Notes: a model not told the origin generated them from the sequence alone. DNA of 64,000 nucleotides from JAIRMO01 sp046533115 (GCF_046533115.1 NZ_JAJQRC010000009.1:1-64000), one strand, 5' to 3'. Numbered from the stretch's first letter, positions 1 to 8,297 are shown. Made by a program: numbers and translations.

Positions 1-2
1 CA

Positions 3-78
3 GAAACAACATGACCGAATGGTCATATTGTTTCTTTATTGCGTAAGCAATTAGAATAAAATGCTCTGCATTTTATTC
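3..78. repeat. Three consecutive inverted repeats
   Basis: Three hairpin-forming inverted repeats follow each other. At 3-34, GAAACAACATGACC faces GGTCATATTGTTTC with one G-T pair. At 38-51, ATTGC faces GCAAT around GTAA. At 54-78, GAATAAAATGC faces GCATTTTATTC perfectly around TCT. No coding region covers them and the first gene begins at 212. They could end transcription of a gene left of the window (short T runs follow the first and last hairpins) or belong to a structured RNA. The stems are certain; the role is not. Confidence 0.6.
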
Positions 79-125
79 TTGCGCGGGTCCTTAGGGTTTG
101 CCCCGCCGGGTTGCTTGACAAGTAA

Positions 126-180
126 AGCTGGTCTTTTAAAATCATGGGACATCAGGACCATAAGATTTTGAAACAGCCTC
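126..180. repeat. Copy of dispersed TTTTGAAACAGCC palindromic element
   Basis: The right half reads ATTTTGAAACAGCCTC at 165-180, 32 bases before the start codon at 212. The left half, GCTGGTCTTTTAAAATC, is an imperfect reverse complement separated by about 20 bases. The same right-half sequence recurs in other 5' regions of this window. The function is unknown. Confidence 0.5.
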
Positions 181-211
181 ACGTTAAAACAGTTTTTATA
201 GGGAGTCTTGG

Positions 212-826
212 ATGAAACATAAAATTCCTTGTTTTTGTGATAATATTTTTTCCGTTGAAGTTCCCGGGGAAATTGATCTGGATGCCCAGGATGAATATAT
301 CGAGAAGATCATGGACGGTTCTTTTATGAATTTTTTCTGTACCAATTGCGGAAAAAAGCATAAACCCGAATTCCCCATAACCATCCTCTGGCCCAGTAGA
401 AACTTACGGCTGGAGGTAATCCCCGAATTGGAGCGGGGGGAATTTTATCGCAGGAAAAAGGACCAGGAACAAAAAGAAACCGTTATCGGCTATCCGGAAC
501 TTTCGGATCGGATCGCGGTTTACCGGGACCGGCTGGAACCGGCGGCTATCGAAGCGTTAAAATATTACCTCCTCCTTAAAGCCGAAGAAACCAATCCTGA
601 TGGGGAGATCAGTATATGGTACCAGGATAAAGGACCGGAGTCCCTTGAATTTCACATCCACGGATTAAAGACCGATGAAATCGCGGTTACCCATCTTCCC
701 CTGGAACTCTACGAAAAAACAAACCGGGACTACAAAGCCAACCCCCGGGGAGAACTTTTCTCGTCCCTTCGCTGGCGTTCATATCTTTCGGTACAGAATA
801 TGATGCGTCCTGAGGAATTAAAATGA
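212..826 (+). CDS. CpXC domain protein
   Basis: A 204-residue soluble protein. The N-terminal half has a Cys-x-Cys pair (C7, C9) and a Cys-x2-Cys pair (C43, C46), spaced as in the CpXC family, a zinc-ribbon-like domain common in spirochaetes and firmicutes whose role is not known. The C-terminal half (about 80-204) has no motif I recognise. There is no signal peptide or membrane segment. GGGAG precedes the ATG. The stop codon overlaps the next start as ATGA, so it is probably translationally coupled to the exported propeller protein that follows. The family call is fairly sure; no specific function can be given. Confidence 0.75.
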   Translation: MKHKIPCFCDNIFSVEVPGEIDLDAQDEYIEKIMDGSFMNFFCTNCGKKHKPEFPITILWPSRNLRLEVIPELERGEFYRRKKDQEQKETVIGYPELSDRIAVYRDRLEPAAIEALKYYLLLKAEETNPDGEISIWYQDKGPESLEFHIHGLKTDEIAVTHLPLELYEKTNRDYKANPRGELFSSLRWRSYLSVQNMMRPEELK

Positions 827-2877
827 TTTCCCCGGTCCGGCCCGTATCGGGGAAAATCGTAGTACCCCTGCGGTGTGTCTGGATAGTTTTAGCTTTTTTC
901 GTAACGCTCCCGGTCCTGGCCGAATCCCTGGGAATTTCCGGAAAAAAAACGGTTTTACCCGTAAACGGGCATAAAGGTCCGGTTAATGTCCTCCTTTACG
1001 ACCACCAGGGACGGGTTTTAAGCGGTGGGGAAGACGGCTTTCTGGGGGTTTGGGATATCTCCGCTAACGCCGCGGTTGAACGTTTTCAGTTATCCCCTTT
1101 TTCCATCAGTTCCATGGTTTTACGGCCCAACAAACCGGAAATCGCCCTGATTGAAGGGGGCGAATCCGGGCTTTATCGTATTTCCGTCTGGAATTATGAA
1201 ACCAAAAAGAAACTTTTCATCCGTTCCTTTAGCGAACCCCTGTCCTATCTTAATTATTCCGGGGGAGGCACGTTCCTTATCGTGGCAGAGAAGATCGGAA
1301 CCGGCGTTTTTTTTATCAATGCGGAAACCGGGGAGGATATGCCCTTTTCTTTAAATATCCGGGGAACCGTTACCTTCGCCGCCACCGGCAGATCCGAACG
1401 GACGATGATCACCTATTTACCCTCCGGAAGCCTTTCCTATTGGGAATTGGGATCGGGGAACGAAATCAGACGTGTATCGGTTCCTTCCGATATCCTCTCT
1501 CCGGTCCTTATGGGGAACAATAATTTTTTTGCCGGCTTTGATTCCGGCGGCCTGGTGATAGTGAATGCCCTTTCCGGGGATATCATTGCCCGGGAGCCTT
1601 CCCCGCTTCCGGCTTTCCTGGTTCCCGAGGCTTCCGAAACTTTGCAATTACTGTGTTTTTCTGGGGGCCGGACAGCATATTTTTCCCTTACTCCCAGGGG
1701 AAGGCTGGAACGGACAAGACCCTTAACCGTATCCATACCCGAAAAGGTAACCAGCGTCCTCAGTGCCGGAAAAATACCGGTGCTGGGAAGCGCCGACGGT
1801 AAGGTCTGGGGCTTTGATCGCCGGCAAAATAGTACGGTTATGACCGCCGGGGATCAACGGCCCCTCCGGGATGTTGCCGCTTCCGGGGGGGTCCTGGCTT
1901 TTATCGGGGAAGCCAACGATCTGGGGTTTCTTCCCCTGGACTATGGGCTCATAAAAGACCAGGGGGTCATTCAGCTTGAGACCGCCCAAAACTATACCGA
2001 CATCACCCCGGAACCGGAAATACATCCCGGTAAGCCGGGAAAATTCATATTCTGGCGCTCCGACGGAGACTTTGGTGCCCCCATGATAAAAAATGTCCTG
2101 GTCCCCGCCATGGATACCCCGGCCCGGGGCGTTTCCCCGGGGACTTACGGAGCGGCGGCTCCGTCGGTTTCCTTTACCCCCAGGGAGCCCCTGCTTTCCG
2201 TCTCCATGCTGACGGACCAGGTATTGTCCCTGGGTACCGGCGGAACTATCACCGTCACTTCCCTCAACACGGGAGACAGCATCTTTTCCTTTTCCTCCCA
2301 GGGCGCCCTGGATGCGGCTTTTCTTGACCCGGAAAATATTATCATTAGCCGCAGTACCGGTTCGGGGGGGGCTCCCTTTCTCAAGGTGAATCTCTTAAGC
2401 GGTGAAACCGTACCCCTGTCATATCCTGTTGATATCGGGGTCCGGGTATACCGGGGGTTGACGGGGACCCTATACGGCGGTGTGGCGGCCCTGGCTTCAG
2501 GTACCGTAAAAAACGGCATTATCAAATTAGATGTCACGAGACCGGATCGTTCCATGCTTTTAACGGAATATCCGGGGGAAGATACCGGATTTGATATGGC
2601 CGAATGTAACGGCGTCCTGGCAAGCACCCTCGGTGAGGAAGGGGCCCTTATCTACCGGGCCGGCGCTACGGTTCCCTTTGAACGGACCTCCGGCCTGCCC
2701 ATAAAACTTATCGGCGGCATAAACTACTTCTTATCCATAGACCGGGACGGCAGCATTACCTGGCATGATCCGGAAAACGGATCCTGGTGCGCCCTGCTGA
2801 GGATGTATGAAACCCAGTGGTTTTTGGAAAAAGCCGACGGATCGGTTTTGAGCGGAACCATTAAAAAAGGATCCTAA
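823..2877 (+). CDS. Exported WD40-like beta-propeller protein
   Basis: A 684-residue protein with an N-terminal hydrophobic signal segment (about 14-34, ending VLA-E), so it is probably exported. A WD-type repeat is visible just after it, around residues 48-80, with NGHKGPVN and ending FLGVWDI. The rest is rich in short beta strands and Gly-Asp turns, as expected for one or two propellers. No catalytic motif was found. It starts inside the stop codon of the CpXC gene (ATGA), so the two form a small operon. It converges on the comFB-like gene with a 34-base gap. A scaffold or binding role in the envelope is inference from fold only. Confidence 0.6.
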   Translation: MISPVRPVSGKIVVPLRCVWIVLAFFVTLPVLAESLGISGKKTVLPVNGHKGPVNVLLYDHQGRVLSGGEDGFLGVWDISANAAVERFQLSPFSISSMVLRPNKPEIALIEGGESGLYRISVWNYETKKKLFIRSFSEPLSYLNYSGGGTFLIVAEKIGTGVFFINAETGEDMPFSLNIRGTVTFAATGRSERTMITYLPSGSLSYWELGSGNEIRRVSVPSDILSPVLMGNNNFFAGFDSGGLVIVNALSGDIIAREPSPLPAFLVPEASETLQLLCFSGGRTAYFSLTPRGRLERTRPLTVSIPEKVTSVLSAGKIPVLGSADGKVWGFDRRQNSTVMTAGDQRPLRDVAASGGVLAFIGEANDLGFLPLDYGLIKDQGVIQLETAQNYTDITPEPEIHPGKPGKFIFWRSDGDFGAPMIKNVLVPAMDTPARGVSPGTYGAAAPSVSFTPREPLLSVSMLTDQVLSLGTGGTITVTSLNTGDSIFSFSSQGALDAAFLDPENIIISRSTGSGGAPFLKVNLLSGETVPLSYPVDIGVRVYRGLTGTLYGGVAALASGTVKNGIIKLDVTRPDRSMLLTEYPGEDTGFDMAECNGVLASTLGEEGALIYRAGATVPFERTSGLPIKLIGGINYFLSIDRDGSITWHDPENGSWCALLRMYETQWFLEKADGSVLSGTIKKGS

Positions 2878-2911
2878 CGCGGCGGCTCCCGGCTTGTTAA
2901 TTTTATCCTGC

Positions 2912-3208
2912 TTAATCGTGGGATGGATTTTTATGTACCTTTTCTATGGCCTGGGCGACCGCCTGTTTTACCGAATCGGCATAGACCTTATCTTCCATTG
3001 CCTGGGCCGCATAGAGGGTTCCCAAAAGAGAAAACCGGTAGAAGGGTTTTACCGTATTCAGCGCCATGGCGGCCATATCGACCACACAATCATTACAGCG
3101 GCAAATTACCCCCTCATAGGCTTCAAGCTGATTTTCCAATTCTTTCAGGACCACCTTTTCCGATTCGTTCACCAGCAGCTCGAAATTATAATTATCAATA
3201 AATCCCAT
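2912..3208 (-). CDS. ComFB-like protein
   Basis: A 98-residue protein with the late-competence ComFB-type core: cysteines C36, C38 and C41 in CRCNDC, followed by a DMAAMALN segment and PFYRF. In Bacillus ComFB sits in the comF competence operon without a known activity; in other bacteria the family occurs alone. The cysteine cluster suggests metal binding (inference). A strong GAGGAGG lies before the ATG. It is the last gene of the minus-strand rpsF-dnaB run, separated from dnaB by 82 bases that hold an inverted repeat, so it may have its own transcript. Confidence 0.7.
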   Translation of the reverse strand: MGFIDNYNFELLVNESEKVVLKELENQLEAYEGVICRCNDCVVDMAAMALNTVKPFYRFSLLGTLYAAQAMEDKVYADSVKQAVAQAIEKVHKNPSHD

Positions 3209-3257
3209 AGCTCCTCCTCACAAAAATTTAATGGCTCCCCCCGCCGCGGACATTACC

Positions 3258-3274
3258 CCCGGGAGGCTCCCGGG
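3258..3274. repeat. GC-rich inverted repeat between dnaB and comFB-like gene
   Basis: CCCGGGAG and CTCCCGGG are separated by a single base, giving a tight GC hairpin. There is no T tract on the minus side, so it is not a standard intrinsic terminator. It could slow or process the transcript between the two genes. Confidence 0.4.
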
Positions 3275-3290
3275 CAGAGGACCCTTCAAA

Positions 3291-4643
3291 TTAGGTATCC
3301 CTTGCCCAGGGCTCAAATCTGGTATATTTTTTTATAAAAACAATCTTCACCGGACCGGTTGGTCCATTCCGCTGTTTGGCTATATTTAATTCCATAAGTA
3401 TCCCGTCGGTGGGGACCTCGTCCATGGATTTTTTCTCCGTTCCTTCCGCCGTATTCAGAAACATAACCAGATCCGCATCCTGTTCGATAGAACCCGATTC
3501 ACGGATATCTGAAAGATTGGGCCGTTTACCCTCGGCATCCCGGCGGACCTGGGAAAGGGCTACGATGGGGATGTTGAGTTCCCGGGCGAGGCTTTTAAGG
3601 GAACGGGAAATTTCCGCTATTTGTTCATGCCGGGGAAGCTGATAGTTGTCCGAACTTATCAGGGTAAGATAATCGATAAAGATGATCTCCACCTTTTGCT
3701 GGGCCCGGAGCCTCCGGGCCTGGGCCCGGAGATCCAGGAGTTTCATATTGGGCATATCCACAATAAAAAAGGGCGCGTTATAAATACGATCCGCCGCTTT
3801 ATAAATAAGGTCAAAATCAGAGGGTTTTAAGAGGCCGGCCCGAATTTTAGTGGATTCGATCCGGGCCTCGCTGGAAATAAGCCGCTGTACCAGGGCCAAA
3901 TCAGACATCTCCAGGGTAAAAAAGGCAATCGGAATTGGCCGTTTTTTGTTATGGATGGACATATTGGCGGCCATGGTTAAGGCCAGGGCGGTTTTTCCCA
4001 TGGAAGGTCGAGCGCCGATAATGATAAGCTCTGAATTTTGAAAACCAGAGGTCATATTGTCTAATTTTTCCAGCCCCGCAGGAATCCCGGTATAGGCGTC
4101 TTTGCTATTGAAGAGGTTTTGTATGGTATCTATCGCCTGGGGGATGATCTCCTTGGCGCTTTTAAAGGTAGCGGTCTGCCGGTTATCGGCGAGATCAAAT
4201 AAACGCTGTTGGGTTTCTTCCAGTATTATTCGGGAGTCCTGGGATTCATCGAAGGATTTGGTGTTTACCTCCGCGGATATTCGCAGAAGAACCCTCCGGA
4301 CGGAACAATCCTTTACTATCCGGGCATAATAATCCACATTGGCGCTGGAGGGCACCACATTGGTCAGGGACGCCACATAAGCGGCCCCTCCGGAAGCCTC
4401 CAATTCCCCTGCCTGCCTGAGTTCCGCGGTAACGGTGATGATATCCGCCTTCCGCCCCTGATTGAAGAGGCTTAAAACCGCCTCGTAGACCCGGCGATTG
4501 GCATTGGAATAAAAATCATTCCCCCGCAGGTACTGGATCGCGACGGTAATCGCATCCTCATCCAGAAGTAAAGCGCCTAAAGTCGCCTGCTCCGCTTCCT
4601 CATTATGGGGGGGAATTTTATCCTTAAGCACCGCAGCTGCCAT
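3291..4643 (-). CDS. dnaB: Replicative DNA helicase DnaB
   Basis: A 450-residue hexameric helicase that unwinds DNA at the replication fork. The N-terminal DnaB domain (about 10-110) with HNEEAEQATLGALL is followed by a linker and a RecA-like ATPase domain. Walker A is GARPSMGKT at 210-218, then FTLEMSDLALVQRL, a Walker B-like IIFIDYLTLI, and the DLRESGSIEQDAD-type region. Length is normal for the family. No intein is seen. It starts 13 bases after the rplI stop and belongs to the rpsF operon, an order shared by many bacteria that links ribosomal proteins and replication. Confidence 0.97.
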   Translation of the reverse strand: MAAAVLKDKIPPHNEEAEQATLGALLLDEDAITVAIQYLRGNDFYSNANRRVYEAVLSLFNQGRKADIITVTAELRQAGELEASGGAAYVASLTNVVPSSANVDYYARIVKDCSVRRVLLRISAEVNTKSFDESQDSRIILEETQQRLFDLADNRQTATFKSAKEIIPQAIDTIQNLFNSKDAYTGIPAGLEKLDNMTSGFQNSELIIIGARPSMGKTALALTMAANMSIHNKKRPIPIAFFTLEMSDLALVQRLISSEARIESTKIRAGLLKPSDFDLIYKAADRIYNAPFFIVDMPNMKLLDLRAQARRLRAQQKVEIIFIDYLTLISSDNYQLPRHEQIAEISRSLKSLARELNIPIVALSQVRRDAEGKRPNLSDIRESGSIEQDADLVMFLNTAEGTEKKSMDEVPTDGILMELNIAKQRNGPTGPVKIVFIKKYTRFEPWARDT

Positions 4644-4656
4644 AGGGACCTAAAGC

Positions 4657-5346
4657 TTATGCCTGGGATACTTCGACCGTACCGGCATCGGGGGAAGGCT
4701 CCGGGGAACTCTCGGCCGTGCCCGTGTCTGCTGTCTCCTCCGGAACAAGCTCCGCCGCGGTTTTGTCGGGATCTTCCGGCGGAATTGGGGAAACGGCTTC
4801 CACGGCCGCCGCCTCCGGGGCAGTTTGATCCCTCCCCTCCGGAGTATCCCGGCGCCTCCGGGGCCGGTTGGGGGGCGGACTTTTTGGTTCCACCTTGATC
4901 TCCTGGCCCTGGACCGTAATAGTTACTTCCGCAAAGGTATTTTCGTAGAGCTTAACCATAACCTTGTATTTACCGACACTCTTAAAGGTATTTCCCGGAA
5001 TCTCCACCCGTTTCCGCTCAACCGGAAATCCCTGTTTTAAAAGTTCATCGGCGATGGTCTGACTGGTAACGGCGCCGTAAAGTTTTCCATTGGGCCCGGC
5101 GGGCATGGATAAAAGCAGGTCCAGGCCCTCCAGTTTTTCTTTAAGCCCCTGGGCATCCTTCCGTTTATCCGCCTTACGGGCGTCAATCTCCTCCCGCCGG
5201 GCTTCAAATAACTTGATCGTACTTTCCGTATAGGGAAGGGCAATGCCCCGGGGAAAGAGATAGTTTCTGGCATAACCCTTAGCTACATCCCGTACATCCC
5301 CTTCTTCGCCTAAGGGACTCAGATCCTTATTGAGAATAACTTTCAT
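4657..5346 (-). CDS. rplI: 50S ribosomal protein L9 with a C-terminal tail
   Basis: L9 binds 23S rRNA near the base of the L1 stalk. The N-terminal domain is textbook (MKVILNKDL, GEEGDVRDVAKGYARNYLFPRGIA), followed by the connecting helix and the C-terminal rRNA-binding domain to about residue 150. Here the protein is 229 residues, about 80 longer than usual. The extra part begins with a basic patch (PPNRPRRRRD) and continues as a Pro/Glu/Ala/Thr-rich acidic, probably disordered tail. AAAGGAGC precedes the ATG. It lies between the YybS-like gene and dnaB. The tail has no frameshift signs and reads as a real extension. Confidence 0.96.
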   Translation of the reverse strand: MKVILNKDLSPLGEEGDVRDVAKGYARNYLFPRGIALPYTESTIKLFEARREEIDARKADKRKDAQGLKEKLEGLDLLLSMPAGPNGKLYGAVTSQTIADELLKQGFPVERKRVEIPGNTFKSVGKYKVMVKLYENTFAEVTITVQGQEIKVEPKSPPPNRPRRRRDTPEGRDQTAPEAAAVEAVSPIPPEDPDKTAAELVPEETADTGTAESSPEPSPDAGTVEVSQA

Positions 5347-5391
5347 AACACAAGCTCCTTTGAAATAAAAGCCGAACTTTTATTTCTTCTT

Positions 5392-6414
5392 TTAATTTCC
5401 CACCCTCGGAGTAGAGGATGGGCCCTTTGATTTTTGCACCCGAAAGGGCGCCCAATTTTCCGCTATCCCCAAAAAAATTAAAATTCCAAGAATAAACGGA
5501 CCCACACCGGGGTTAACTATGGTAAACAAAAACACAATATTGCATATAACCCGCAGGGCAGGGGGAATGGCAAAACGGTTTAAAAAAAACAACACAATCC
5601 CCCCACCTTGGGCCAGATACAGTATAACACACAGGACCAGGGTATTCCACGCGATAATTTCCAGGGGAGCCGCCTTGATCCAGGTTCCCAACACTACCGA
5701 CAAAAGGGAGCCGGAAAGCACCCAGATAATCCCCGGCGCCACATGAAAGGCCGATAAATTTCCTCCCCCGCGCCGGCGCCGAATAATCCAGGTCAACATC
5801 AACGCCCCCTGGCGGCTTATGAAAAAAAACAAAACACAGGATGCTACCCCGCCGCCCCGGATGAGAATAAATTCCAGGGCTTCCAAAACGATATCCGGGG
5901 TTAGCTGCTCCAAAAGGGAACGGCGCACCACATCGGCCCCCCCGGAAGAGACGTATAGGGAACTAAACAACTCCAACTGGGCTTTAATAAACGCGTGAAA
6001 TCCGGCGTTATTCCGCAGGGCAATAAAAAGGGGCAAAAAGACCAAGGCCCCCCCCAGGGAACCCACCACCATACGATAGACGGTCCGGATCCGTAAAAAA
6101 CGGGGTCCCGATGAAGGCGGCGCCGTAATCCATCCAAAGAGTAATGCCATGGCGGAAAAATAAAAAATATCCGTCCCCCATTCCCCCGGATCATACCCTA
6201 AAAAAAGGGTAATTCCCCCAAACAATATACCGTTCCCCAGAACGGCACAAACAACGGCCAACCACGCGGTCCGCAAATCATAACCAAAAGCCACAACCCC
6301 CAGGGGAACCAGGGAAAAAAAACTGAGGAACCCACTGTACATACACCCTACACTCACCAGAGCACTCACGAGGATAGGCATAAGATCCGATCTGCGACGG
6401 ATGGTCATAGACAA
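5392..6414 (-). CDS. YybS/DUF2232-like membrane protein
   Basis: A 340-residue polytopic inner-membrane protein with about eight hydrophobic segments, starting with a basic MSMTIRRRSDLM and ending with a short polar tail. The position between rpsR and rplI matches yybS of Bacillus and its relatives (DUF2232), whose biochemical role is not known. No catalytic motif is visible. Spacing is 12 bases from rpsR and 45 bases to rplI, so it is in the same operon. The call rests on membrane topology plus conserved gene order. Confidence 0.7.
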   Translation of the reverse strand: MSMTIRRRSDLMPILVSALVSVGCMYSGFLSFFSLVPLGVVAFGYDLRTAWLAVVCAVLGNGILFGGITLFLGYDPGEWGTDIFYFSAMALLFGWITAPPSSGPRFLRIRTVYRMVVGSLGGALVFLPLFIALRNNAGFHAFIKAQLELFSSLYVSSGGADVVRRSLLEQLTPDIVLEALEFILIRGGGVASCVLFFFISRQGALMLTWIIRRRRGGGNLSAFHVAPGIIWVLSGSLLSVVLGTWIKAAPLEIIAWNTLVLCVILYLAQGGGIVLFFLNRFAIPPALRVICNIVFLFTIVNPGVGPFILGILIFLGIAENWAPFRVQKSKGPSSTPRVGN

Positions 6415-6426
6415 GGGAGACGCGGC

Positions 6427-6756
6427 TTACTCGGCAACAAAGGGAAGCAAGGCGATAACCCTGGCCCGTTTAATTGCCAAAGCCAAAGCCCGCTGGTGTT
6501 TTGCGCAAGTTCCGGTAATCCGCCGGGGCAATATTTTCCCCCGCTCGGTGATAAACCGGCGAAGCACATCGGCATCCTTATAATCTATTTTCAACTTTTG
6601 GGTGCAAAATTTGCAGACCTTTTTCTTAAAATAGATTTTTCCCTTGCCGCCGCCCCGGCCAGTTCTATCTTCCCCTTCCCGGCCGTCCATCTGAACATCC
6701 ATTCCCCTATCCTGCCGGGGCGGACGTTCGTTTTCACTATATTTTTCATCTGACAT
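6427..6756 (-). CDS. rpsR: 30S ribosomal protein S18
   Basis: S18 sits on the 30S platform and pairs with S6. The core (about 40-109) has KKKVCKFC, DYKDADVLRRFITERGKILPRR and the final TGTCAKHQRALALAIKRAR. The start was set at the ATG of MSDEKY because GGAG lies eight bases before it; an upstream in-frame ATG at 6768 lacks a ribosome site. About 35 extra N-terminal residues rich in Arg, Gly and acidic residues precede the core, longer than usual. C-x-x-C (CKFC) and a later Cys suggest a zinc-type S18. It lies 50 bases after ssb. Confidence 0.96.
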   Translation of the reverse strand: MSDEKYSENERPPRQDRGMDVQMDGREGEDRTGRGGGKGKIYFKKKVCKFCTQKLKIDYKDADVLRRFITERGKILPRRITGTCAKHQRALALAIKRARVIALLPFVAE

Positions 6757-6806
6757 AATAAACTCCATAAAATTGAGGCTTTGGAAAAAACGGCAAAAAA
6801 GCCGCG

Positions 6807-7265
6807 TTAAAAAGGAATATCATCGGTAAAACCGTCATCCCCTGCCGGGGTTTCCCGGGGACTTCGTTCCGGGGAATTTTCCGGCCGGCGCTCCTGATAA
6901 GCGCCCGAACCGGTTCCGGAGGGGGAATTTCCTCCTCCGGGAGCACCGCCGAGCAGCTGCAGGTTGTTTGCCACAATTTCCACCTTGGAACGGTTCTGTC
7001 CGTCCTGCTCCCAGCGATCCTGACGAAGTTCCCCCTCAATTCCCACCATTTTTCCTTTAACCAGGTACTGATTCAAAGATTCACCCTGTCTGCCCCACAG
7101 GACAATATCGAAATAACTCACCTCATCCACCCATTGATCGCCGTTCTTCTTTCGGCGGTTAACCGCTAGGGAAAATTTACAAACCGGCTGCCCGCCGGAA
7201 GTATATTTAAGCTCCGCATCCCGGGTTAATCTACCAATGAGGACTACATGGTTTAGATCGGCCAT
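6807..7265 (-). CDS. ssb: Single-stranded DNA-binding protein
   Basis: A 152-residue SSB that coats single-stranded DNA in replication and repair. The OB-fold (about 1-108) shows LNHVVLIGRLTRDAELKYT and FDIVLWGRQGE. A Gly/Pro/Ser-rich linker follows and the acidic tip DDIPF ends the protein, the docking site for SSB partner proteins. Located between rpsF and rpsR, the usual order. The gap to rpsF is 10 bases, so it is co-transcribed and probably coupled. Confidence 0.97.
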   Translation of the reverse strand: MADLNHVVLIGRLTRDAELKYTSGGQPVCKFSLAVNRRKKNGDQWVDEVSYFDIVLWGRQGESLNQYLVKGKMVGIEGELRQDRWEQDGQNRSKVEIVANNLQLLGGAPGGGNSPSGTGSGAYQERRPENSPERSPRETPAGDDGFTDDIPF

Positions 7266-7275
7266 AGGCTTTTCC

Positions 7276-7557
7276 TTATTCCTCTATTCTTACAAAAAGA
7301 TATTTAAGAAGATTGGTATTGAGCTTAAAAACCCGGTCCAGGGTTTGCAGCTTTGCCGGATCCAGTTTGAGGGTAAAAAGCACATACCGTCCCCGTCTTC
7401 TTTTTTTGATTTCATAGGCAAGATCCCTATCCCCGATTTCATCGGTTTTTTCGATCTCCGCCCCATGATCCTTTAAGTCGGTCAATAGATGTTCCCGGCC
7501 TTCCTGGTACAGGTCTTCTTCCAGGGGAAAAATAACCGTTAGCTCATACGGTCGCAT
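7276..7557 (-). CDS. rpsF: 30S ribosomal protein S6
   Basis: A 93-residue S6, the platform protein that binds S18. It starts MRPYELTVIFPLEED and has the RDLAYEIKKRRRGRYVLF core, without an acidic tail. The start was placed at 7557 because AAGGAGG lies just upstream; an open frame runs 30 codons further but has no ribosome site and would cross the leader. It is first in the rpsF-ssb-rpsR operon. A near-consensus promoter and a long hairpin lie upstream. In many bacteria the S6:S18 pair represses this operon through the leader; whether that happens here is not shown. Confidence 0.96.
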   Translation of the reverse strand: MRPYELTVIFPLEEDLYQEGREHLLTDLKDHGAEIEKTDEIGDRDLAYEIKKRRRGRYVLFTLKLDPAKLQTLDRVFKLNTNLLKYLFVRIEE

Positions 7558-7609
7558 GGGCCCTCCTTTCGGACTAAAATATGGTCTGCTTACACAGACA
7601 AAGAGGTAT

Positions 7610-7628
7610 AAAAAGGCTGTTTCAAAAT
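7610..7628. repeat. Half-copy of the TTTTGAAACAGCC element in the rpsF leader
   Basis: On the minus strand this reads ATATTTTGAAACAGCC, followed by TTTTTATACC, within the 5' leader of rpsF. It directly adjoins the long leader hairpin. Confidence 0.5.
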
Positions 7629-7680
7629 ATCGTGTTCTGAAAGACAAGGTTTACCTGTCTTTCAGCCTTATATGCACGAT
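7629..7680 (-). promoter_or_regulatory. Structured leader of the rpsF operon
   Basis: Read on the minus strand, ATCGTG pairs with CACGAT. After an asymmetric internal loop, CTGAAAGACAGG pairs with CCTTGTCTTTCAG (one bulged base) around the loop TAAA. The structure lies between the promoter and the rpsF ribosome site. Position and shape fit an autoregulatory leader such as the S6:S18 ligand RNA, but I cannot match its conserved bulge, so the identity is open. Confidence 0.5.
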
Positions 7681-7697
7681 TTTCAGCGCTTTTTTCT

Positions 7698-7726
7698 ATA
7701 ATATAAAAATTGACTTTTTTTGTCAA
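7698..7726 (-). promoter_or_regulatory. Promoter of the rpsF operon
   Basis: On the minus strand, TTGACA (7726-7721) and TATTAT (7703-7698) are 17 bases apart, an almost perfect sigma-70 promoter. TTGAC and GTCAA also form an inverted repeat around seven A/T bases across the -35, a possible operator. The predicted start near 7691 gives a leader of about 130 bases. Confidence 0.8.
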
Positions 7727-7801
7727 TATGCTATTTTATCCGTTTTTTTCGCTGGAAATAACTATACAAACATCCTATAAAGCCGATATTTTATAAGATA
7801 G

Positions 7802-7831
7802 GAGCTTCAAAAGTAAGCTGCTCTTGAAAGC
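7802..7831. repeat. Palindromic element copy upstream of the 7845 gene
   Basis: GCTTCAAAAG and CTCTTGAAAGC face each other around TAAGCTG, the same architecture as the copy at 58914-58952, including the central AAGCT. It ends 13 bases before the ATG at 7845. Confidence 0.5.
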
Positions 7832-7844
7832 GGTCTAGGTGGTT

Positions 7845-8291
7845 ATGATTAAACATATCAATTTTGAGGATAACATCTTTTTACTTTCCATACGGATCAG
7901 GATGATCCGGGATTCGTTGCTCCTTGATGCGGATCCCGAGCTTTTTCTGGAAATAACCTTGGCCGACGTTGACTTTATCGATCGTACCCTGACCTTTCTT
8001 TTGCATAATTTAATTGAAAACAAACGGTTTATAGAACGGGAGGAGCAGTTTTATAACCTCTCCAAAACCGAACATCAATTTGAGGAGGTTCTATCGGAAC
8101 TGGCCAATGGTTCGGGAAGTATTTCCGGGGCAGCCTTACCGCCGCCGCTCCGTGAAAAAATAGGCATCTTTCAACAACAAGCCCTGATGAGACAAAGAAC
8201 CCTTGCCGAATCCAAGGTGGAAGCCGGTAAAAAATCGGATAACCTGGTGGTCAGCGCCGATGAGTTGATCGAACTCCTCAAAGATTTTTAA
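7845..8291 (+). CDS. Conserved hypothetical protein
   Basis: A soluble protein of 148 residues that I do not recognise. It begins MIKHINFEDNIFLLSIRIRMIRD, is largely helical, and has a Gly/Ser/Ala/Pro loop around residue 90-100. The ATG at 7845 was preferred; a GTG two codons upstream (7839) is an alternative, and neither has a strong ribosome site. It is six bases from rsmD on the same strand, so the two are probably co-transcribed. A palindromic element lies directly upstream. Confidence 0.6.
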   Translation: MIKHINFEDNIFLLSIRIRMIRDSLLLDADPELFLEITLADVDFIDRTLTFLLHNLIENKRFIEREEQFYNLSKTEHQFEEVLSELANGSGSISGAALPPPLREKIGIFQQQALMRQRTLAESKVEAGKKSDNLVVSADELIELLKDF

Positions 8292-8297
8292 TAGATC

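Noticed and set aside
7276..7647. Longer start for rpsF at 7647
   Set aside because: The extra 30 residues are unlike S6, cross the structured leader, and lack a ribosome site, whereas AAGGAGG lies before 7557.
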